Below, piece by piece: positions 1 to 8,526 of a stretch of 64,000 nucleotides of DNA. The notes beneath the pieces were generated by a model. It did no database searches and was not told the origin of the DNA. It worked only from the letters and a program-made list of their open reading frames with translations. A program made the translations under genes and the position numbers. The DNA comes from Cyclobacteriaceae bacterium (GTDB lineage Bacteria > Bacteroidota > Bacteroidia > Cytophagales > Cyclobacteriaceae). The stretch covers positions 46,526 to 110,525 of the forward strand of contig JALHOT010000006.1 of assembly GCA_022842845.1 (NCBI GenBank), given 5' to 3'. How positions within the stretch are numbered: the stretch's first letter is position 1; each line of letters opens with the position of its first letter.

Positions 1-1686
1 GGTGGTAGCTATTCTTATTTCTTTACCGGGCCACCAGCCTTTCAGGCAGTAAACCAAAGTGGACCTATCAATCAGAATATCACGGGCATTGCTTCAGGAA
101 GTTATGGTGTTACCGTCATTGATGATCTGTCGGGTTGCCAGGCCACCAGCGTGGTAGGCATTGCCAATGCAGCCATTACTGTGAGTGCTGTGCAGGATGG
201 AACCTGCGATCCGTTGATTTTCATGGATGTTACGCACAACGTTGTTTCTTCTTTTACCTATAGAGTATTAGACGCTTCCCTCACGGTGGTCGATACCGGA
301 GCAGATCAAATACGCGCAACACCCTATACTACCGCAGCTGTGCCTGGTAATAATACTTATGTAGTAGAAATTACCAGAACAGCTGATAACTGTGTTAGTG
401 CCTCTGCCCCTCTGTTGGTAAACCAAGATCCACAAGTGACTATCAGCGGTTTTACAACCAGTTGTGGCCCATCAGGGGAAACGATCGTTACTGTTTCTTC
501 AAGCGATGCCGGACCTTTCACCTTCGACTGGAGTGCCTCACAGGCGGGCAGTATTGCTGGTGCCACAAATCTCACCAGTGTCACCCTTAATCCTGGCACC
601 TGGAATTTATCAGTAACAGTGGACAATACAACATTGTGCCCTGTCACAAGTCCCTTTACCGCAACAGGCGTTGCCCCCTTTACTGCAAGCTTATCCCAAA
701 GCGATCCCTGTCAATCATCGGTGTCCATTAACGCATCCCCTACTGGTAACTTTACCTACCTCTGGACCAGAAACCCTGCTCCAGCCCCTGTCGGTGGACA
801 AAGCCTGGCACTTACCACTGCTGATGATAATGCCACCTATGGTGTCACTGTGAGAAGTACAATTTCAGGTTGTAACAGTACCGCTACACCACTTCTGGTA
901 AATGTAGTTGGAGAGTTTAGCGTTAGCCTCAGTTCAACACCTCCCTGCGAAGGAACGCCCTTCACTTTATCAGCAGCTACTACACAAATCCCAACCAGCT
1001 ATGCCTGGACATTCAACGGTAGTAACATTGCGGGGGCCAGCAACGGAACCCTTCAAGATACCAGGGATGGTGTCTATGAGGTAACGGTAATACGTGATGT
1101 GTGCAGTGATCGTGAGTCTATAGCAATTACTAATGCGCCTACCACCTCCGGACAAATGCGTGACAACGCACTTATTTGTAATGACCCTGCTAATGGCGAT
1201 CCATCTACCAGCACCGTACTGTTAAATCCAGGCAATGGATTCAGTGCTTTTGAATGGTTTAAAGATGGCGTAGCTATTGGCGTTTTTGATCCAACATATA
1301 CTGCTACTGAGCCAGGTATTTACTCGGTAAATCTGGTCAATGATTTTGGTTGCCCTAGCTCGGATAGAACAACCATTATTTTTGAATGTGAACCACGCGT
1401 TGTGGCACCTACCGCCTTCAGGCCCGGTAGCAGCAATGCCCAGACAAAAGATTTCTTTGTATTCCCCTTCTTCATTGCTGATGAAGGATTTCAGGTATTT
1501 ATTTTCAATCGCTGGGGCGAAATGGTCTTTCAATCAAACGATCCTGGCTTCCGCTGGAACGGAGGTTACAATAATGGAGCCCTTTTACCAGCAGGCACCT
1601 ATACCTACGTGGTTAAATACAAGAGCAGCTTCAGACCGGAAGATGGCATACGCGAACAAAGAGGAGGCGTTGTGTTGGTCAGATAA
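1..1686 (+). CDS. T9SS type B sorting-domain (gliding-associated) secreted protein, 5'-truncated
   Basis: The reading frame is open from base 1, so the N-terminus lies outside the window; the visible 561 residues are the C-terminal part of a large secreted protein. Most of it is repeated Ig/PKD-like beta-sandwich modules of about 80-90 residues, rich in Thr, Ser, Val and paired Cys. The last ~95 residues carry the type B CTD (CHU_C/TIGR04131-like): an APTAFRP start, then FNRWGEMVF, then WNGG, LPAGTYTYVV and a final VLVR strand. In this family the CTD directs export by the type IX secretion system and cell-surface attachment. The substrate or adhesive role cannot be read from the sequence. Confidence 0.88.
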   Translation, partial: GGSYSYFFTGPPAFQAVNQSGPINQNITGIASGSYGVTVIDDLSGCQATSVVGIANAAITVSAVQDGTCDPLIFMDVTHNVVSSFTYRVLDASLTVVDTGADQIRATPYTTAAVPGNNTYVVEITRTADNCVSASAPLLVNQDPQVTISGFTTSCGPSGETIVTVSSSDAGPFTFDWSASQAGSIAGATNLTSVTLNPGTWNLSVTVDNTTLCPVTSPFTATGVAPFTASLSQSDPCQSSVSINASPTGNFTYLWTRNPAPAPVGGQSLALTTADDNATYGVTVRSTISGCNSTATPLLVNVVGEFSVSLSSTPPCEGTPFTLSAATTQIPTSYAWTFNGSNIAGASNGTLQDTRDGVYEVTVIRDVCSDRESIAITNAPTTSGQMRDNALICNDPANGDPSTSTVLLNPGNGFSAFEWFKDGVAIGVFDPTYTATEPGIYSVNLVNDFGCPSSDRTTIIFECEPRVVAPTAFRPGSSNAQTKDFFVFPFFIADEGFQVFIFNRWGEMVFQSNDPGFRWNGGYNNGALLPAGTYTYVVKYKSSFRPEDGIREQRGGVVLVR

Positions 1687-1742
1687 AATCTGACATTAAC
1701 CATAAAGCAATAAAACAATAATTGAATCAACTAAAACAAAAG

Positions 1743-2078
1743 ATGATGAAAACAACTTTACTATTACTCAGCCTTTTCATAGGAAGTTCGCAAATTGTAA
1801 AAACCCAATTACACATAACGGTTCGCAACGAGCTCGGTAATACAGAAGCTGGCGTGAGCGTGACTTTATATGCTACAGAAACTGATTATGAAAAAGAACA
1901 GAACCCGGTGCAGAGCGGCACTACTGATGAAAAGGGAATCGTTAAGTTTAAAGAATTGAAAGCGCAGGAATATTTCGTGCTGGCCAAAAAGGGAGACATC
2001 AACAACTTTGGTGGTGGTGAAAAAACCGGAGAACTGGTGGCTAACCGTATTAATAAAGTCAATATCATTATTCAATAA
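1743..2078 (+). CDS. Small secreted protein with carboxypeptidase-regulatory-like (CnaB-type) domain
   Basis: 111 residues. The ATG at 1743 (tandem ATG ATG) is preferred over an upstream TTG at 1722 because it places MMKTTLLLLSLFIGSSQ as a clean signal peptide. The mature part is one beta-sandwich: LHITVRNELGN, AGVSVTLYATE, TTDEKGIVKFKEL, YFVLAKKGD, the usual layout of the carboxypeptidase-regulatory-like fold found in Bacteroidota surface and periplasmic proteins. It lies 56 bases after the T9SS protein on the same strand and may be co-transcribed. Specific function unknown. Confidence 0.7.
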   Translation: MMKTTLLLLSLFIGSSQIVKTQLHITVRNELGNTEAGVSVTLYATETDYEKEQNPVQSGTTDEKGIVKFKELKAQEYFVLAKKGDINNFGGGEKTGELVANRINKVNIIIQ

Positions 2079-2084
2079 AGATAC

Positions 2085-2624
2085 ATGAATGACCGTGAAG
2101 GGTTAATCCAAGCATTGACTCACTATACAACAAGCTTTGAAGAGGAGGCAAGATTCGCCTCCTCTTTTCTTTCATTATTACAACACCCGGATGCCTTTCA
2201 AAGAAGCCATTTACCTGGCCATGTTACAGGCTCAGCCTGGATCATCAACAAGCCCCGCACCCACGTATTATTAACCCATCATGCCAAGCTAAATAAATGG
2301 CTACAGCCGGGCGGTCATGCTGATGGTGAAGAAAATGTTTTGAACGTTGCCTTGAGAGAAGCGGAAGAAGAAACAGGTGTAAAAGCATTTCGCCTAGTAC
2401 TCACTGGCATTTTTGATATCGACATCCATCCTATCCCAGCGAGAAAGGATTTTGTAGCCCACGATCATTATGATATTCGTTTTCTACTCGAGGCCAATAT
2501 GGAGGAGCCGCTGATTATTACAGAAGAATCTCATGACCTTGCCTGGGTCCCACTTCCGGTACTATCGAAGTATAACAACAGCCCATCGTTGTTGAGAATG
2601 GCAGAGAAAGTAAATTTACTTTGA
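2085..2624 (+). CDS. Nudix hydrolase
   Basis: 179 residues. A complete Nudix box (GX5EX7REUXEEXGU) lies around residues 78-100: GHADGEEN followed by REAEEETGV, which binds Mg and positions a nucleoside-diphosphate-linked substrate. It is preceded by the strand with HHAKLNKWLQPGGH typical of the fold. The enzyme should cleave a nucleotide pyrophosphate linkage; the substrate cannot be deduced. It starts only 6 bases after the preceding small secreted protein, suggesting one transcript. Its stop codon overlaps the end of a converging small membrane protein gene. Confidence 0.85.
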   Translation: MNDREGLIQALTHYTTSFEEEARFASSFLSLLQHPDAFQRSHLPGHVTGSAWIINKPRTHVLLTHHAKLNKWLQPGGHADGEENVLNVALREAEEETGVKAFRLVLTGIFDIDIHPIPARKDFVAHDHYDIRFLLEANMEEPLIITEESHDLAWVPLPVLSKYNNSPSLLRMAEKVNLL

Positions 2625-2777
2625 GGTGAGCAATACAATGGCAAAAGCAATCACGACCAACCAAAAAGTATAAGGCGCAATGGCGGGTATGCTTACATAG
2701 CCCAACTTCATCACTACAGCCAGTAGCACAAGGATAACAGCTGACGCTTTCATAACAGATCTGGTCTTATTACTCAT
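2616..2777 (-). CDS. 53-residue small membrane protein
   Basis: Short frame beginning ATG AGT AAT AAG at 2777 and ending TAA at 2616. The product has a basic N-terminus (MSNKTRSVMK) and two hydrophobic stretches, residues about 11-23 and 36-51, so a two-helix inner-membrane hairpin is likely. It starts 3 bases after the glycosyltransferase stop, continuing that operon, and its stop overlaps the converging Nudix gene by 9 bases. I do not recognise a family. Tight coupling to a glycosyltransferase with C-terminal membrane helices suggests a partner role, which is inference only. Confidence 0.6.
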   Translation of the reverse strand: MSNKTRSVMKASAVILVLLAVVMKLGYVSIPAIAPYTFWLVVIAFAIVLLTSK

Positions 2778-2780
2778 ACA

Positions 2781-3788
2781 TTATACATTAGTTGAAGAAT
2801 ATACTTTCTTTTCCTCCTGATCCACGCCGACTTTTTCTATCACGAGGTAATCGCGCTTGGATTGCGATTGCATGGTGAGCATTTCTGCTAAAAAACCTGT
2901 TACAAATAACTGCACACCAATGACCACGGCTACCAATGCGAGATAAAAGATTGGTTGATCCGTGATGTCTCTTTTCATCGGTAACTTATCAATGTAAAGC
3001 GAGTACATCTTATCCCAGAAAATTTTAACAGTCAGCACAAAGCCAATCAAAAAAGACAAAGTACCCCAAGTCCCAAAAAAGTGCATAGGCTTTTGTCTGA
3101 ATTTGCTGACAAAGGTGATGGAGAGTAAATCAAGAAAGCCATTGATGAAACGCTCCAAACCAAACTTGGTCGAGCCATATTTTCGCGCTCTGTGTTCTAC
3201 TACCTTTTCGGTAATGCGGGTAAAACCTGCCCACTTAGCGATCACAGGAATGTAACGGTGCATTTCACCATACACATTAATATTCTTGATCACCATGCGA
3301 TCATAAGCCTTGAGTCCACAATTAAAATCGTGCAACTTGATCCCTGAAATTCGGCTGGTAACACCGTTAAAGAATTTGGAAGGCAGAGTTTTAGACAAGG
3401 GGTCGTTGCGCTTCTTCTTCCAACCTGACACCAATTGAAACTTCTGCTCTTTGATCATGCGGTACAGCTCGGGAATTTCATCCGGGCTGTCCTGTAAGTC
3501 AGCATCCATCGTAATGACCACCTCGCCCTGCACCGCCCTGAAACCAGTTTGCAGCGCAGCTGATTTACCAAAATTTCGATTGAAGCGTATGCCCTTGATG
3601 GCTGGATTTTGGTGATTGGCAGCCAGGATTTGATCCCAGGTACCATCGGTACTTCCATCGTCAATGAACAATACTTCATAAGAAAAGCCGTGTGATTGCA
3701 TCACACGGCTTATCCAAGAACACAATTCGGGTATTGACTCTTCTTCGTCTTTGGCCGGAATTACTATTGAAAGCTGTAGGTTTGTCAT
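2781..3788 (-). CDS. GT2 family polyprenyl-phosphate glycosyltransferase (DPM1/GtrB/ArnC type)
   Basis: 335 residues. The N-terminal GT-A domain (about 1-225) begins LSIVIPAKDEEESIPEL and contains the acidic sugar-nucleotide/metal motifs FIDDGSTDGT and ITMDADLQDSPDEIP; the family motif FNCGLKAY follows. The C-terminal third has two transmembrane helices (about 238-258 and 282-307). Members transfer a sugar from a nucleotide donor to polyprenyl phosphate at the cytoplasmic membrane, for glycan or lipid modification. The ATG overlaps the upstream gene's TAA by one base (TAATG), so translation is probably coupled. The sugar and acceptor are unknown. Confidence 0.85.
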   Translation of the reverse strand: MTNLQLSIVIPAKDEEESIPELCSWISRVMQSHGFSYEVLFIDDGSTDGTWDQILAANHQNPAIKGIRFNRNFGKSAALQTGFRAVQGEVVITMDADLQDSPDEIPELYRMIKEQKFQLVSGWKKKRNDPLSKTLPSKFFNGVTSRISGIKLHDFNCGLKAYDRMVIKNINVYGEMHRYIPVIAKWAGFTRITEKVVEHRARKYGSTKFGLERFINGFLDLLSITFVSKFRQKPMHFFGTWGTLSFLIGFVLTVKIFWDKMYSLYIDKLPMKRDITDQPIFYLALVAVVIGVQLFVTGFLAEMLTMQSQSKRDYLVIEKVGVDQEEKKVYSSTNV

Positions 3789-4339
3789 TAAAATGTCTCG
3801 GGCTCCTTTTTCTTAGCTATGGCACCGCTAATGAGTGCAAAGATAGCACATCCGATTAAAGAATAGCCAAATCCCATTGCCAGCCCTCCAACGGTGTATC
3901 GCTTGGCAGTATCCTCCTGTGTCTTTGCCAAGGCTTCATCCAATTGATCTCCAGACATACCAAAGCCTTCCAGCATTTTTGCAGCATTTTCCATGGCAAC
4001 CTCAGTTATTTTTGCAGGTAACTCAGGGTCGATGACGGTATAAAGCAGTATGGAGAAAATGGTAGAAATCAAAGCAGATACAGCGAATACAACAAAACCG
4101 TATTGAAAGGCTTTGCCAAAACTTAGGTAGCCACCAATTTCATTTCTGTAATTAATACTAGCATAAATTCCATAGGCCAGGTAAATGCCTAGCGATATAA
4201 AGCCAAATGACATGGCCGCCAGAAGCGTATAATCAATTGCATAGGCGCCAAGGGTTAAAACCACACTGACAATACCTAAAATGACTGCATGCTTAATGGC
4301 ATGGCTCATGAATGAAGGGGTTGCATTTTCGTTTTCCAT
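3788..4339 (-). CDS. DUF4199 family membrane protein
   Basis: 183 residues with four predicted transmembrane helices (about 14-33, 37-58, 82-104 and 150-172) and a soluble loop between helices 3 and 4. The pattern of an N-terminal helix pair, a GYLSFGKAFQYG segment, a loop rich in acidic residues and a last helix matches DUF4199, a family largely confined to Bacteroidota with no known biochemical role. It is the second of two DUF4199 genes in a row; the pair sits between the dihydroorotase-like gene and the glycosyltransferase. Confidence 0.75.
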   Translation of the reverse strand: MENENATPSFMSHAIKHAVILGIVSVVLTLGAYAIDYTLLAAMSFGFISLGIYLAYGIYASINYRNEIGGYLSFGKAFQYGFVVFAVSALISTIFSILLYTVIDPELPAKITEVAMENAAKMLEGFGMSGDQLDEALAKTQEDTAKRYTVGGLAMGFGYSLIGCAIFALISGAIAKKKEPETF

Positions 4340-4346
4340 AGGGGTC

Positions 4347-4886
4347 TTACTGTTTAGGTTGTTTTCTTAAAATTATGGTAATAATAATACTGATGAAAAA
4401 GCCAATCAGCAAACTTTGTCTGAAATACAGCTTGGCCATTCCGAAACCATTAGTACGCGAAACCTCCTCTAAATTACGCTCAAAATTATCTTTTCCTACC
4501 CGCTCAATATCTTCTGCAGGTATGGTGCCAGCCTGCTCAATAAAAAGCTTTATAAATTCATCCACAAAGGAATTATCAACCTGAGTTAAGCCCCAGACAA
4601 ATAGTGAAGAGAGTAAGGCAAAAGCAAGTAGAAAAATATAGCTACCTACCATGCCCTGAAAAAAATATAAAATGCCTTGCTGATGCTGATCGCGGTATTC
4701 TTTTAATGAAAAGAATATAAACACTCCGAATAAAAAGATGCGGAAATCGGCATACATCGGAATAAGAAAGGGGTGCTTACCCGTATAAAAGAGCATCAAT
4801 AAAAGCGCCAGCGAAATCAATGAAGCAATGGCGCCATACTTTATAGGAACCTTTACCAGGGGAACATTAATCTTCATCCTTATCAA
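4347..4886 (-). CDS. DUF4199 family membrane protein
   Basis: 179 residues, four predicted transmembrane helices (about 15-34, 44-60, 73-99, 155-172). It is homologous in layout to the next gene downstream, including the long soluble loop before the last helix, so the two look like an ancient tandem duplication. The start at 4886 overlaps the dihydroorotase-like gene by 20 bases; a second Met at 4877 would reduce this to 11. Function unknown; the pairing with a glycosyltransferase suggests a heteromeric membrane complex, which is inference. Confidence 0.7.
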   Translation of the reverse strand: MIRMKINVPLVKVPIKYGAIASLISLALLLMLFYTGKHPFLIPMYADFRIFLFGVFIFFSLKEYRDQHQQGILYFFQGMVGSYIFLLAFALLSSLFVWGLTQVDNSFVDEFIKLFIEQAGTIPAEDIERVGKDNFERNLEEVSRTNGFGMAKLYFRQSLLIGFFISIIITIILRKQPKQ

Positions 4887-6135
4887 TCCAGGATTTATTG
4901 TTATTAAAAACGGCTACAGCTTTACCCTGTATTTTTGTGCCAAACCAGGGAGAATTTTTTGCTTTCGACTGATTAGTTTTTTCGTCTAACACCCATGTGC
5001 GCGTAGGATCAAACAAGGTAAGATTGGCTTTGGCCTCTGGCTCTAGCATTGGCACATCCAGTCCCAGTAGCTTGCGCGGGTTAGTGGTTATTTTTTCAAT
5101 GAGTGTTTCCCAATCTACTTCTTCTGATAAGGCTCGTAAATTGCTACCCGTTGTTTGCAGGTTCGTGATGCCAAAATCTGCTAAGTCATATTCGAGCTGC
5201 TTGCTCTCTTCATCCTGCGGTAAATGCCCTGAGCAGATTACATCGATGGTGCCATCTTTTAAACCTTTCAACAAAGCTTCGTTATCGGCACGCTCTCGCA
5301 AGGGAGGATTCACTTTGTAATGTGTATCAAAATCTTTCAACTGCTCATCAGTCAACAAGGCCTGGTAGGCGGTTATGTCGCAGCTCACCTGCCACTTCTT
5401 TTTAGCTGCCTTTATCAAGTCTACCGATCGTGCTGTGGATAATTTCGACAAATGCAAACGGCCACCGGCATAGGCAAGTAATTCCAAATTCCTGTTAACA
5501 GCAATTTCTTCGGCAATCCGAGGCATTCCCTTCATACCCAACATGGTACTTTGCAGGCCTTCGTGCATCTGACCAAACATATTCAGCCATTGATCTTCTG
5601 CGTGGTCAACCAATAATCCATTAAACTTTTGCAAGTACTGAAGTGCTTTATAGAATACATCGGTATGCCAGATAGGTTTCAAGCCATCTGTAAAAGCAAT
5701 GGCGCCTGCTTCATACAGGTCGATCATTTCCGTCAGCTCTTCTCCTTTGGTGTTTTTGGTAACCGCGGCCATGGGATGCATTTGCACCAACCGGCTGTCG
5801 TTATTGCGTGAGATGTAAGTGATCTCATTTTTACTTTGTACGACCGGCTGTGTATTGGGTAGCAAGGCCAGTTCAGTAAAACCACCCGCAATGGCTGCTC
5901 TGCTAAGCGAATCCAAATCTTCCTTGTGCTCCAGACCAGGATCTCCCACAAAGGTGCCCATATCCACCCATCCGGCAGATAGAATCATTCCATCCGCTTT
6001 AATGACCCTGTCGGCACTGTAATTTTTATCTCCGATTTCTTGTATGCGCCCATTTTGGAGGAGCACATTTTTTTCTTTGTTATGAAAAGGCGATCCCTTC
6101 TGCAGAATGAGGGGCGATTGAAGAAGTATTTTCAT
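4867..6135 (-). CDS. Dihydroorotase-like protein (PyrC family) with degenerate metal site
   Basis: 422 residues covering the whole cyclic amidohydrolase fold. PyrC family features are kept (LLPNTQPVV, FTDGLKP, DHAED, the LHLSKLST segment). However the HxH metal motif and substrate Arg normally in DxHxHxREPG are replaced: residues 57-67 read VDMGTFVGDPG, so both His and the Arg are gone. Near the C-terminus the usual TDHAPH reads SGHLPQ, losing the Asp ligand. Active dihydroorotase makes dihydroorotate in pyrimidine synthesis; this copy probably cannot do so and may be structural, as inactive PyrC' paralogues are in some aspartate transcarbamoylase complexes. First gene of the five-gene minus-strand operon. 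Confidence 0.8.
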   Translation of the reverse strand: MKILLQSPLILQKGSPFHNKEKNVLLQNGRIQEIGDKNYSADRVIKADGMILSAGWVDMGTFVGDPGLEHKEDLDSLSRAAIAGGFTELALLPNTQPVVQSKNEITYISRNNDSRLVQMHPMAAVTKNTKGEELTEMIDLYEAGAIAFTDGLKPIWHTDVFYKALQYLQKFNGLLVDHAEDQWLNMFGQMHEGLQSTMLGMKGMPRIAEEIAVNRNLELLAYAGGRLHLSKLSTARSVDLIKAAKKKWQVSCDITAYQALLTDEQLKDFDTHYKVNPPLRERADNEALLKGLKDGTIDVICSGHLPQDEESKQLEYDLADFGITNLQTTGSNLRALSEEVDWETLIEKITTNPRKLLGLDVPMLEPEAKANLTLFDPTRTWVLDEKTNQSKAKNSPWFGTKIQGKAVAVFNNNKSWIDKDED

Positions 6136-6194
6136 AGGCTACTACAAAGAAAAGCAATAACTCAATAAGCTGTTGGCAGTTGCTCAACAATCGT

Positions 6195-7478
6195 TTACAC
6201 AATTGGCCTCAGCTCCACCAGCTCTGGCAAGGTGCGGCTCATCTTGATTATTTTAACCTTATACTGATTGAGGGTAAACTCTTCACCTTCTCGCAAATCA
6301 AAAGGTTTATGATGCAGCAGCAAGCCAGCCAGTGTTTCATATTCATCAGATTCTTCAAAAGGATCTTCAAGAATCTTGTTGATATCATGTAGCGGAGACG
6401 TGGCTATAACGTGATAGGTATTGCCTACCCTTGTTACTACTTGTACTTCCTGGTCGTGCTCGTCCTGTATCTCCCCCACCAATTCTTCCAGTATATCTTC
6501 CAGGGTTACGATACCCAGGGTGCCACCATACTCACTCACCACAATGGCCATCTGCGCCTTTTTCTTTTGAAACTCACGCAGCAATTCATCGATGGCTTTA
6601 TTCTCGGTAACGTAGTAAGCCTTGTGCATGATGTCCACTAAACCCTTACCCGTCTTTTCTATATAATGCTTAACAACATCTTTAGTGATAATAATACCCA
6701 TTACTTCATCCAGGCTTTTTTCATAAACCGGATAACGCGAATATCCTTCACGCAATACAATTTGCATGGTTTCTTCTAATGAAGTATTAATCGGGATGCC
6801 GCTGATTTTAAAGCGTGGTACCATTACCTGCTTTACAATGCGGTTATCGAAATCAAAAACATTTTGAATAAGCTCGCGTTCGCTGCTTTCAATAGCCCCA
6901 CCTTCTTCACTTTCGGCTATGATCAACTTCAATTCTTCTTCAGAGTGTATTTCTTCACTTTCGTGAACAGGCTTTATGCCGAACATTTTTAAGATCAAAC
7001 CTGCAAACCCATTCAATACAGATATGAAAGGCTTAAAGATGAAGTAGAAAACCCGCAGGGGAATAGAAATCGATAAAGTGGTGGACGTTGGATAGCGAAT
7101 GGCGAGAGTTTTAGGTGCTAATTCTCCAAAAACAATATGCAATACTGTAAGTATCGCAAAGGCAATGGGAAGGGCTATGCTATGGGCTAATTCAGGGCTC
7201 ATGTCAAAGCCCAGAGCTGTCATCAGGTTAAGGATAAGATGCGAAACTACATCTTCACCAATCCAACCTAAACCAAGACTGGCCAGGGTAATACCCAGCT
7301 GGGTAGCGGCTAAAAAGCCATCTAAATTGTCGATAATGATTTGCGCGGCACGCTTGGAGGTGGTACCCGCCTGAAGTGCAATTTGAGAGGACCGAACTTT
7401 TACAATGGCAAATTCAGCTGCAACGAAAAAACCATTTAAAAACACCAAAAAGATGGTGATAAAAATTTCTAAGGCCAT
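6195..7478 (-). CDS. CNNM/CorC-HlyC family membrane protein with CBS pair
   Basis: 427 residues. Domain order: CNNM/DUF21 membrane domain (about 1-190, four hydrophobic segments including [20 protein letters not shown]), tandem CBS domains (about 205-330, with [11 protein letters not shown] and YSRYPVYE), and a C-terminal CorC_HlyC domain (about 345-425). The family is linked to magnesium/cobalt efflux or homeostasis; haemolysin naming is historical. The CBS pair normally binds adenine nucleotides and gates transport. Monocistronic on the minus strand. The ion is not deducible from sequence. Confidence 0.85.
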   Translation of the reverse strand: MALEIFITIFLVFLNGFFVAAEFAIVKVRSSQIALQAGTTSKRAAQIIIDNLDGFLAATQLGITLASLGLGWIGEDVVSHLILNLMTALGFDMSPELAHSIALPIAFAILTVLHIVFGELAPKTLAIRYPTSTTLSISIPLRVFYFIFKPFISVLNGFAGLILKMFGIKPVHESEEIHSEEELKLIIAESEEGGAIESSERELIQNVFDFDNRIVKQVMVPRFKISGIPINTSLEETMQIVLREGYSRYPVYEKSLDEVMGIIITKDVVKHYIEKTGKGLVDIMHKAYYVTENKAIDELLREFQKKKAQMAIVVSEYGGTLGIVTLEDILEELVGEIQDEHDQEVQVVTRVGNTYHVIATSPLHDINKILEDPFEESDEYETLAGLLLHHKPFDLREGEEFTLNQYKVKIIKMSRTLPELVELRPIV

Positions 7479-7540
7479 AAGAACCGTAAAGATACAGAAA
7501 TTAAGAGAATGGTTAATTGAGCTGAGAAAGATGCAAAAAA

Positions 7541-7567
7541 AAGACCCTGGCTGAGCGCCAGGGTCTT
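7541..7567 (-). terminator. Rho-independent terminator of the coiled-coil lipoprotein gene
   Basis: A perfect 10-base-pair stem (AAGACCCTGG and CCAGGGTCTT) encloses a 7-base loop. On the minus strand the stem is followed directly by an uninterrupted T run (the A run at 7535-7542 on the plus strand). It lies about 20 bases past the stop of the lipoprotein gene, in the right orientation. This is the clearest intrinsic terminator in the window. Confidence 0.9.
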
Positions 7568-7587
7568 TCTAAGTACCTGTATATCAA

Positions 7588-8331
7588 CTATATCTTCTTT
7601 TCCAAGGCTTCAATTTTTGCGGCAGCATCGCGGCTACCCAGCGATTGAGCCTTCTTGTAAAGCTCAAGAGCTTCCTGGTATGTCTCTTTTTTCTTTTTGG
7701 GTGCCAACTTGGTTCTGTTGGCGGCTTCTTCAACCGCTACACCTCTTGCAAAATAAGCATCCGCTTCACTCATCTTCGATTGCAGCATCAACTCCTGAAT
7801 GCGTGCTTCTATCAAAGCGAGCTCAGAACGCTTGGCTGCCAGTTGTTCTTCTTTGTCTGATATCTCAGCTTCCTGCAAACCTACAGTTTGAATCAGGTTT
7901 TGGTTCTCGTTTCTGTATTTATCAACCTGTCCCTGCAGGTTTGCAATCTCCTTATTTCTATTTTCTAAATCAGCCTTTAACTTCTTGATGGTGGCTGCAT
8001 AGGTACTTGCAGTGCCTTTAGACTTTTTTAAGGCCTTCTCCAATTCGGCTATTTTGTCTTCTGTATTCTTTACATAGTTATTCAAATCCTCCATGCGTGA
8101 AGTATAATTATCATAGGTAGTTCCTTCTACCATATTAACACGCAGCAATTGACGGTTCGCATCAATAGAATCCATCAATACCCCCACTTCTTGTAGTGTT
8201 TCTGCTACACGTTGATTTGTTTCTATGACTGACCTGAGTGAATCTACTTGCGATTGTAGTTGTGCCGATTCCTTGCCACCACAGGCAGCGAGTATGGCCG
8301 CCACCGGAAGAATCAAAAAGAGCTTTTTCAT
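7588..8331 (-). CDS. Coiled-coil periplasmic lipoprotein
   Basis: 247 residues from the ATG at 8331, chosen because it gives a lipoprotein signal peptide with lipobox (MKKLFLILPVAAILAACGG; the Cys at residue 17 would be lipidated) and because a -7 element lies at 8352-8359. Residues about 20-190 are nearly continuous heptad coiled coil rich in Lys, Glu, Gln and Asn. The last ~60 residues (YFARGVAVEEAANR, ETYQEALELYKKAQSLG) look like a single TPR-like helical hairpin. Such proteins are periplasmic scaffolds in Bacteroidota; no specific function is recognised. Followed by a strong terminator. Confidence 0.75.
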   Translation of the reverse strand: MKKLFLILPVAAILAACGGKESAQLQSQVDSLRSVIETNQRVAETLQEVGVLMDSIDANRQLLRVNMVEGTTYDNYTSRMEDLNNYVKNTEDKIAELEKALKKSKGTASTYAATIKKLKADLENRNKEIANLQGQVDKYRNENQNLIQTVGLQEAEISDKEEQLAAKRSELALIEARIQELMLQSKMSEADAYFARGVAVEEAANRTKLAPKKKKETYQEALELYKKAQSLGSRDAAAKIEALEKKI

Positions 8332-8351
8332 ATAATGGTTGTTTTGGTTAA

Positions 8352-8359
8352 CAAATGTA
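8352..8359 (-). promoter_or_regulatory. Bacteroidota -7 promoter element for the lipoprotein gene
   Basis: On the minus strand the sequence reads TACATTTG, a full match to TAnnTTTG, 20 bases before the ATG at 8331. No convincing TTG is seen at the usual 19-21 base spacing, so the -33 half is weak. Confidence 0.45.
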
Positions 8360-8468
8360 ATGGGTTTGGTGATGCTTTGCGTTGCCAATTAAAATTATCA
8401 AAATTCGGACTTAGTCAAAAGGGATGTATGGCCGAAATCGATATCGGCAACATAATCTGCTTTTTGCT

Positions 8469-8497
8469 TTGGTATTGTGCACAGGCCCTTAACTTTG
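8469..8497 (+). promoter_or_regulatory. Candidate Bacteroidota promoter of ndh-kup
   Basis: TTG at 8469-8471 and TAACTTTG at 8490-8497, separated by 18 bases, match the Bacteroidota sigma-A pattern. The predicted start of transcription lies about 20 bases before the chosen ATG at 8527. It is divergent from the lipoprotein promoter in the same 195-base gap. Confidence 0.5.
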
Positions 8498-8526
8498 CCA
8501 CGTTTTTGCTTAAAACCTCTCTATAC

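Noticed and set aside
1222..1533. Minus-strand frame inside the T9SS protein
   Set aside because: Antisense shadow of a clear type B sorting domain; no signal or motif of its own.
5629..6022. Plus-strand frames over the dihydroorotase-like gene
   Set aside because: Short antisense frames without family likeness; the minus-strand protein covers the region with clear amidohydrolase motifs.
7617..7988. Plus-strand 123-codon frame over the coiled-coil lipoprotein
   Set aside because: Antisense to a heptad-repeat protein with signal, promoter and terminator; repeat composition explains its openness.
8260..8526. N-terminal extension of the NADH dehydrogenase frame
   Set aside because: It crosses the divergent promoter gap and the lipoprotein start; the extra 89 residues have no family counterpart, while ATG 8527 matches the usual NDH-2 start and follows a promoter.
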